From Heliopora coerulea (taxonomy: Eukaryota; Cnidaria; Anthozoa; Scleralcyonacea; Helioporidae), in contig JASJOG010000113.1 of assembly GCA_030142905.1 (NCBI GenBank), positions 575,501 through 639,500 of the forward strand: a stretch of DNA of 64,000 nt. The letters are read 5' to 3'. The notes beneath the pieces were generated by a model. That model did no database searches and had not been told where the DNA came from. It was given only the letters and a program-made list of their open reading frames with translations. Of this stretch, positions 52,401 through 61,400 are shown one piece after another; within the stretch, counting starts at the first letter, position 1, and the number at the start of each line of letters is the position of its first letter. The position numbers were made by a program, and so were the translations under genes.

Positions 52401-55400
52401 TATCATTATTATCATTATTACTATTAACATCGTTATCATAATTTCGATTTTAACTTTTTAAAATATAATAACGTTTTAAGTAATATTTAAAAACCGGGCA
52501 GGAGTGCTTTATCGGAATTTAAAACACGAGGCAATAGCTGAGTGTTTTAGACCCGACAAAGCACGAACTGCGAGTTTTTTAAATGTCTTATGAAATCCCC
52601 TTCCTAATACGCTAATTTTGAAGAAAACTTGGAAATTTATGTTTTCTAAGCCAAAAAAAATATTTTCTTATCTACCTATGAAGTCACATGAGTCTTTATC
52701 ACATATAAAGACACGACACAGTTATGATTTTTTGTTTTGTATTTTACTAATAAATTCTTAATGAATTTTACGGTAACATTAAAACTATTCTCAATCTTTA
52801 ATATACGTTAACATGATATATCATACTGATTACTATGATCATAGTTATCTATTCATAAATTATCACTTATGTTACGTACGTTGTTCAGTCTATATCCCAT
52901 CCAATAAGAACTTAATAATAAAATAATTCGTTGTAATTTTTCAACAATTTCTTTCACTATATCTGGCAATAATACTTATGTAATGTCCTGCTTGACAGAA
53001 GTTGATAAATTGAGCGGAATCAGTGAAAAAAGATGTATTTCAAATTGTGAATCTTGCCTTTCTTCCAAAGTTTTGCCATTGAAATACCACCAAACCTTTT
53101 CCTTGGCTAAGCCATTCCCACATTTCAACGCAAGAGATGTTCCCTGGTATAGTCGAATACCAGGAATTATTCTGTACCTCAGGTCGGTAGGCCCTACATT
53201 GTAATAAAGATGTGGCATTTATTACGGATTCTCCAAACATTAAGCCTGCGATGAGGAAGTAGCTAGTGGTAAGGTGTGGGGGTGTGGCACACCATTTCCT
53301 TCACCTGAGCTTTTTGTGTTATCGTCATGGTGAAGTGAAGGGTGAAGATGGCTTGTGGAGCCGTACTTCGGCGGCTTTTTTTATTAAGTATTATTTTGAT
53401 TTTATAAAGTTAGTACTATTCGTTTTCCTACAATCAAAAGGCCTCCACAGATTTACCAGCTCTTGCAAGCTCATATACATCTCAAAAAGTGACCAAACCC
53501 ACACAGAGAAAACAAAAAAAATCAGGTAGAGGGAACGTGTGTCCTGGCCTCTCAGGGTAAGCCCCTCTAGCCGGGGGGCTAGCGCCTTTGTCGGGAAATT
53601 CCTGGCACCACCCCCGTTCCGAAACAACGCCAAATGCATCAAGGGCTTTACATGTAACAACCGGGAGATTAAAGCCTTCTTCATAAAATCATTTCGTGGG
53701 CCAACTTCCCACAAATAAACTATTCAGGACAAAAAACTTTTCATGTGAAAATTTCAGATTAGATAAATTAAATTAAATAAATTTAGATTAAATTAAAGAT
53801 TAAGTAAATAAATAAATAAAAATAAATAAATAAATACCTAAAACTGACAAACAGGCCGCGGCTGTGAGGACTTCCTTGCGTGGATATCTTCTAGGCAGCT
53901 GTTGGCCCTCGTAGTCCTTATCACCTGTTTTGCTTTTAACATATATAACGCATGTGTACGACCCAGAGTCGCTTTCGACGAGGTTTTTAATTCGAAGTAC
54001 TCGGCCATAATCCACGATTTCATATTTTGAAGTATTAGACGGCAAATACTCATAGCCTTCTCCTTTAATCCAACGGATGACCGTCGTGTAGCTAGGAATC
54101 GTAGCAAAGGTAAAAAATATGAATAATTAATGTCTCGACAACTGTTGGCCTCCTACCAATCAATCAATCAATCAGTCAATCAATCAATCAATCAATCAAT
54201 TCATTAATCAATAAATCAACCAATCAATAACTCAATCAATCAATAACTTAATTAATCAGTCAATAAATCGATTGATCTATCAATCAGTCGATTAATCAGT
54301 CAAGCAATCAGTTCATGAGTCAGCCAGTCAATCGATCAGTCAATCGAAGCAATTTATCAGTCAAGCAATCAATCATTGAAATCATTGAAAATATTCATAA
54401 TATTTGTTAATTGTTCATGAAGAAAATACAAAAGAAATGATTGCATTGAATAAGTAGTAACAGATCAGACACGGGAATCATTCTTATCCATACATCGCCC
54501 GGGACTCAAAATAACAGTCAATCCACCGCCAATGTCCGATCAAATTTGTTTGACGGAGGTCATGTCGTGTGATCACATTCGCCACATTACCAGCGAAGAG
54601 TTCAGCATTACGCAATTTAACATTTATCAACAGTGAATAACGATTAAAACTGGTTGAAAAAACAATAGAAAATGTGAAATGAACTTATTTTAAATGTTAT
54701 TGTGTTGTTGCTCCGTTTATAACTTCTGCAGTTTATCTGTAGTATAAATCAAGATATATAGTATACCAGGTAAGTACAATAAGTGCAACTTTATAATCAT
54801 GAGTTCTTTAGCGGATTTCAAGAGTTTAGTGTTTGGGGGAAACCAGAAATATGGACGTCAGATAATTGAGTAAAACAGTCCGTAACAATGGATCTTTTAT
54901 ATTGGCTTGTCAGAATTCCCATTTCATCTTTTCTAAAGAGGTCTGATCGGTTACTTTGACTGGCATTGCTTACGTTATTTTGAGCCCGTCTACGTAAACT
55001 TTACTTTTGATTTTCTCGCCTCAAATTATCTGCATCTTATGAATAGTTAACAATCGTGGACATTAAGATACATTCATATAGTAGGTGTTATACACTAGTC
55101 GCATATGATAACATCACCTTTAACTCTTGCATGTACAATTGTGCAAAGTTAAGAAGAAAGCCTTTCCCAGTGCTGCTTTGGACTCCTCTTTATCTCCAGA
55201 TAACATATTTGGAAAAGCTTACCTGGATTGTGCTGAACAGTAAAATTCAGCGGCATTTCCATACAAAACTTTAATACACTTTGGTTCTTCATGGAACCCA
55301 AGGGAAATACTTGGTTTATAAACGCCTGGGAAGAGAGATTTTTTGTTTTATGTTATATGTGGCATTTGCACCGGAATGACTGGATCATAAGAAATTAAAT

Positions 55401-58400
55401 CTGTATTATGTACTATAAAATAAGTTTCTTGTTACGCCCGTAGTGATTGGCTAGTTACCGTTTATATCAGGCTATGCAAACACGGTTATGACATCACAGG
55501 CGCCGTTCTGACGCCAGAATTTGTTCTTGGCCCAAATGGGATACTCTGACTTGTTTACGAATTATATAAGGAGGACTTACCATTTGAAATTGAAAACAAA
55601 GTTTGTTATTCACAATTATTATGGCTTAGTTCTTTGATTATTTTATAAAAGAAATAGAAACTGTTTTGTTGTGTTCATATAGCCTGGTGCAAACACACGG
55701 AGAAGTTGGGGAAACTCTCAAGCGCCTGTTTAAATCCTCGACCTTGAGTCTCGGGCGTTCACATGAGCTTTTGAGTTCTCCCAACCTTCTCCTCGTGTTT
55801 GCATCAGGTTACATAAATACGCCAAAACAGTTTCTATTTAATTAATTAAAAAGCTAAAAATTATTTGACACCTGTATAACCAACCATGAATGGCAAAAAA
55901 GATAATCCTAGTGTGCGTTCACTTGTTTGATCTTTTGCGTTTCCTGTTGATAAGAGTCCTTACAAGTAGAGACAACTTCAAGAAAGTTTAATGAAACTCT
56001 CCACGATTGAAGACAGAATCACTCGACGTTAAAACTATATCCATTCATAAAAACAAATCATTTTGATCATATTTAAGTCTAAAAACAGGTAAAGTGGTCT
56101 TTTCACCAACAATTGTGGGGTGTTTGGGCCAATTTGCTGGACATTTCACAGAAACCAGATGCGTTCATATCAAATACTCAGGGGGGTCAGCCCCTCCTCC
56201 CACCTTTCAAAGCTGAAAGTTGAACTCTTTCAAAGTATTATCCATCACAAGATCTACCAGACGTTTAGATTAGTGCTGTCCTGCGTTCTACTGCATAAAT
56301 GAGAATGACCGGACAAGCTCGAAGAGAGAACGGACTCTGGAAATTAGTCCCAGGGACAGCGGAGCCACGGTGGGGGGCTATAGCTCCAACTTTTCTTCAA
56401 ATATAAAGTTGACACTGCTGCGTTTTACAACACGTGCGCTGAAATTTCCCGGAGAAGCATGCAAAATCCCGTATTTTAATCCCAAGCCCTCCCAGCTCAA
56501 AATAGCGCTCCGCCGCCCCTAAGTTCAATTCAGTTATTTTATCTATTTTTATTTCATTTAACTTTCCTTAGTTACTATAAGTATTCTAGATATGTTGCAA
56601 GGTCTGGAATACCTCTACAGCTGAAACCATATCACCAGTTACCATTATAATCAGTTTGTTTGGCTGGTTCAACACAAACTCCGAATCCTGGTCATGTCGA
56701 AGTGTGCCCAGATATTGCGGATTCCAGACAAAGAAAGTCGGGATATGCAGCAGTACAGTCTTGTTAGATAACGTATATTTTATGGACTACTTTATCGTTG
56801 CTAGTTTTAGCGGGACTTTATTTTTGCGACTTTTGCGATTACAGAAAAATCGTGAAATTAAGTTCCCGTTAAAAAAGATTATTGCGAAAATTAACAACAC
56901 GAAATAGAGGTGTGCATCGGATCGAATTGGACAGTTAGAATCCGACAACTGATTAATAATCGAAATCCGAATCCAATCCGATCCGAAAAAATTGCATCCG
57001 AATCCGATCCGATCCGACCTGAAGTCAGTAAAACATGCCGATCCGATCCGATCTGACCCGAAAAAAATCTGAACTGAAACTATACCCTTTTCAATCAAGT
57101 CAAATGTTTCCTAATAACCTATTTTTACAGGATATTGTGTTATTACAGAAGCCTGACTTGTCATCAAAATCAAATGTAAACCGTTTAATCAAATGAAAAA
57201 TGAGAAGATAAGTAGATACAGTGAAACCCCGCCGTACGACCACCCCGTTAATACGACCACTTTTTTTTCCCCGAATAAGAGCTAATTTTTTTTCTTATCT
57301 GAAAACTTCGTTAATACGACCACCTCGTTAATACGACCAACGACCATATTTTGATGTCTCCTACGGTTTAATACGACCACTCAACGTGTTAAGTAATGCC
57401 TTTTTCGATATCAAATTCTTAATTATCTTATAATTATCTTAATCAATTACACATACGGCAAATAATTAACACTTAAACGTTTTCAATATTCATTTTAATT
57501 TTTATTAAACAGATAGAACGTGATTAAATATGTTTTTGGGTCGTTTTATCGTTTTCTTGCCTTCTTTTTTCTGCCACTTTCCTCTGCTGTTCTCTTTTGG
57601 CCACATTCCATTTCGACTCTAACGGATAGGTTATTCGGGATGTCCAGCAATTTGCTTAGCAAGTCAATGTTCTTTTCCTGCCCCATAAATTTGTAAATGC
57701 ATGGAATATCCATTCCATATCCCCCGCCCCGATTGACAGCTGTTCCCATAACTTTAGCTTCTGCTTCACTGCCGCTCTTTGCTAAAAAATGGCGAACTAT
57801 CCCATTTCCATGATTTGTAGAAGCTAGTGCCCTTGGAATGTGACCAACTACATCTCCTTCCTTAATCACCGCAATAGCGTTCTTGTCTTGTTCATTGTCG
57901 TGTTCGTCCTGTAGTTCAAGAACTTCATCAATCTTGATTCTCCAGTATTCTTTATAAACATGATATCCCTTTATCCAAGAAGGAACTTCGATTACTTTTG
58001 TACAAGAAATATTTTCCATCGGGCCAGACATGACTCCTTCGACGTTACAGGCGGAAATACGAGTGTATGCAAGCGCAGGCTATGAAAAGCGCGGAATCTG
58101 TCATCAATCCATATTTCACACTTTTTCTAATTTAATCAGTGCAAAATTTTCACGCATGTCTCGAGGATTTTCCTGATTTATTACCTTTTGTCCGAACACG
58201 CTTCGCAGCTTTGTGTATAAGCACTTTGACCAGTCATCATGTCTTCAAATTGTAAGCGAAAACGGCAGGCAATATCCTCAATGCAGGATGCTTTGGATTT
58301 TCTCGAACAGAAAGGAAATTCAAAAACGGCAAATGAGCTCGCCAGAGTAATCTGCCAAGCTCAAACCGATTGGCTTGAGTGTCGGAAAAACCAACGGAAG

Positions 58401-61400
58401 CTTGCAGATTTTTTTAAACCTAAAGAAACTTAAATAACTAATGTAGGGGCTTATTATCAAGGTTATTTATCTCATTTGGTTAATTTTGTTGAGTTGTGTT
58501 CAGTTAATAAAATTTATTTGTGGATTATTTTGCGGTTTTAGCGTTATGCTAATTGAAATCTGCCCCCATTTGCCATGACGCCATTTAAAAAAAAAACATT
58601 TGTTACGTATCTGATCCACTCCCCTTAATACGACCACCCCGCTAATACGACCAAATTTTTTTGGCCCAACGGTGGTCGTATTAACGGGGTTCCACTGTAA
58701 TACGTGACAGAAAGTTTTTTACAAATTACAAAATAAAGGTCGTTAATCGAGAAGTTTAACGTCAGAAAGAACATTCTACAATTCTACAAAATCTACATCA
58801 TCCATTTCTGCCTACTAATCATCTCATGCTTACTCATTCTGACTAATTTTATAGAAAGTTCCAGATACTTCTTTATAACATGATTACTTTCTAAATGTAT
58901 TTTGAAGGCTTTAGAATGTTCTACACTATTCTATTATGAAATGACTCCATCGCACCCGTTCAACATCAAAGTGAAACAACTACTGAATGTTCAATGTTGA
59001 CGTCTTAAAGTGTATTTTGTTACCGAAGCCGGAAATAGTTAATATGTCACCACTCAATCACTATGCAATACAAAACCATAAACACAACAGAAGCACGTCA
59101 GTTATGTTAGCGTTAGTTAGGTCACTCAGCGCTAGTCAGCACTAAAGTTTTATTGTTTCAAATTCGTGAATCATAATCCGATCAGATCCGACTGCCATAC
59201 AACTTTTCCAATCCGATCCGATCCGATCCGATCCGACTGCCGATCAACTTTTCTAATCCGATCCAACCCGAAATTTCTATTTATCACTCCGACTCCAAAC
59301 GAATCCGATCGAATGCGCTCGGATCGGATCGGATTCGAATCGGATTTGCACACGTCAAACGCGAAATTAACTTCCAATTATAAATCCCTGTTCCAACTAC
59401 CATTGCAAAGTATGCCTATGATAAGTGAAATTAAAATCTCTGGCGTCGATCCTCAATCCATCGGTTTGTTTTTGTGTCTCAGTGTTTAGAAGATTTTCAC
59501 GAAACTTAGTCACTTCCAACGTGATTTTTCTGCCACATCGCAAAAGTCAAATGTCGCGAAATGTGCTTCTCTTAATTAACGAAATTTAGTGACAGCGAAA
59601 ATTAGTGACAATAAGGTATTCACGCCATAGAAACATAGTACACGGCAACTGGAAATTCGTACCTTTTTTAACAAGTTTGAATAGATTGGATCCTTCAAAA
59701 GGTCTGTCATTCTCAGATGTTTGTCCCAAATTGCACCTTATTCCATCAAGGTCGTTGATAAAATCGATATCCTTCTCGGTGACATACGTAAAGTACAAGC
59801 TTCCATTGCTGGTAACCCAAACTCGTTCTGAAGACGGAAAATCCTTGATAACGCCGTTTGTCGTGTTTCCACTCCATTTGATGTTCCCAGGATGTTTCGG
59901 GACATGACTGGGACATGGTAACTCAAAAGGTTTTCCAACGTTGACATCATATCGAACTAACTGTCCATCCCAAGAGTGCGCGTCATGGACGAAATTACTG
60001 GGAACTACAGCAAAAACATGAGATAAAAATGACGTCATAAATCAGCAGATGACGTAATTAAAAATAAATTTCAATTAAGTGGCGTTACATGACGTCAAAT
60101 ACTTTCATGTCACATGACAACCTAACTGCTCGCTAACACGTCAGATTTTCTCCCTTGCCATTGTCATCCTAGCACATGCAATCACCCCATCACAATCATT
60201 GCAAGAAAGAATCAGCTTATGATTTGCCCCAATTTGTCCACCATGCTCTCGTGATTTTAACACATACACCAAGATGACAATGGGAATGGCCGTTTCCAAG
60301 AAGTTGGCCACGAGCATTATATCTATAATGGTTGTAATGCTGATGAAGAGAAAGGGCATAATCAACGAATGTTTAGAACTTACATTCGATAACATAGTAG
60401 TAACGAAGTTTCTGACGGTCAGAATGGTATATTTGGCTGAGCTACGAAGGCTGGGTCTTAAACTATACCATTCTGACTGTTCCAAATTTAATTAATTAGG
60501 TATAATTTTTATTTCACATTATCGCACCATTGTTATCAGAAGTTGTTTGGAGAAGTTGTTTTCATATCATTGCAACAAGTGTCAAGTCTGGCGGAATTAT
60601 GATTTATTTTTGCCTTAATTTAAAATCACGATAACGAATAGTTACCAAGGAATTTCACTTTAATTGGACGACTCATCACACTTCCCCAAGCGTTCGTAGC
60701 CATGCAGCGGTAGGATCCTTGATGAAGTTTGGGAGATGGTATCAATATGTTAAGAACTGTGTCCTCAACGCTCACGGTGTCATTTCCAACGAGTTTTTTT
60801 CCGTTCAAGTACCAGGAATATTTTGGAGCAGGGACACCCTGAGCCCGGCAGAAAAGCTGGAAGGGTTTCGTGGAACATATTGCTTTCTTTCCAGTGCGGT
60901 CCTCACTCAACTCGACAAAGCGTGGAAGAAAGGCTAAAAATGCATCCAAACAAATCAAGGTCACGGTTTTAAGGACAAAAACACGTGAATTATATCATCA
61001 TAAAACAAGGAAGAGGGAATATTGTGGACGACGACCAAATAACGCACTATCAACTGGAATGGAGAGGTTTAATAATAAAAAGAAAAGATGGAAGAATTGG
61101 TTGATGAAAAGAAGGAAAGAAAAAAATAATTAAAGTTCAGAAAGAAAGAAGCAAAGGCGACAAAAAAAATAAAAAGTGAAGAAAGAAAGAAAGAAAGAAA
61201 AAAGAAAGAAAAAAGAAAAGGAGGAAAGTAATAGAGGTAGGGAAGAGTAAAGAAAGAAAAAAGAAAGAATGAATAAGAGAAAGAAGGGAAGTAAGGAGGA
61301 AATAAAGAGTGTAAAGATAAAAGAATAATGAGAATAAGAAAGAAAGAAGAAAAAAGGAAGAATGGAAAAAAGAATGAAAGGATGGATGAGGAAAGAAAAA

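Larger units (their letters stand above)
57219..58697. mobile_element. 1.48-kb pogo/Tigger-type DNA element with two cargo genes
   Basis: The ends are CAGTGAAACCCCGCC and CAGTGGAACCCCGTT (complemented), flanked by TA at 57,217-57,218 and 58,698-58,699. CAGT ends and a TA duplication fit the pogo/Tigger group. The motif TAATACGACCAC repeats several times inside each end and may be the transposase binding site (inference). No DDE transposase is present, so the element is non-autonomous. It carries two divergent small genes. Confidence 0.85.
56909..59354. mobile_element. hAT-like element with ATCCG-rich ends, host of a nested insertion
   Basis: The left end GGTGTGCATCGGATCG and the complemented right end ACGTGTGCAAATCCG are inverted. 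Both subterminal regions (56,915-57,060 and 59,170-59,350) are packed with ATCCG pentamers on the plus strand, with the complementary CGGAT run at the right tip. GTGTGCA-type ends are common in hAT elements. A flanking CGAAATA and CGAAATTA pair could be an imperfect target duplication. No transposase was seen. Confidence 0.6.

Noticed and set aside
52079..52441. Poly-Cys/Tyr and Ile/Val-rich plus-strand frames
   Set aside because: They come from the TTATTG and ATTATC simple repeats.
57229..57385. T7-promoter-like TAATACGACC motifs
   Set aside because: The match stops after ten bases and the motif is a repeated part of the transposon ends, so it is coincidental.
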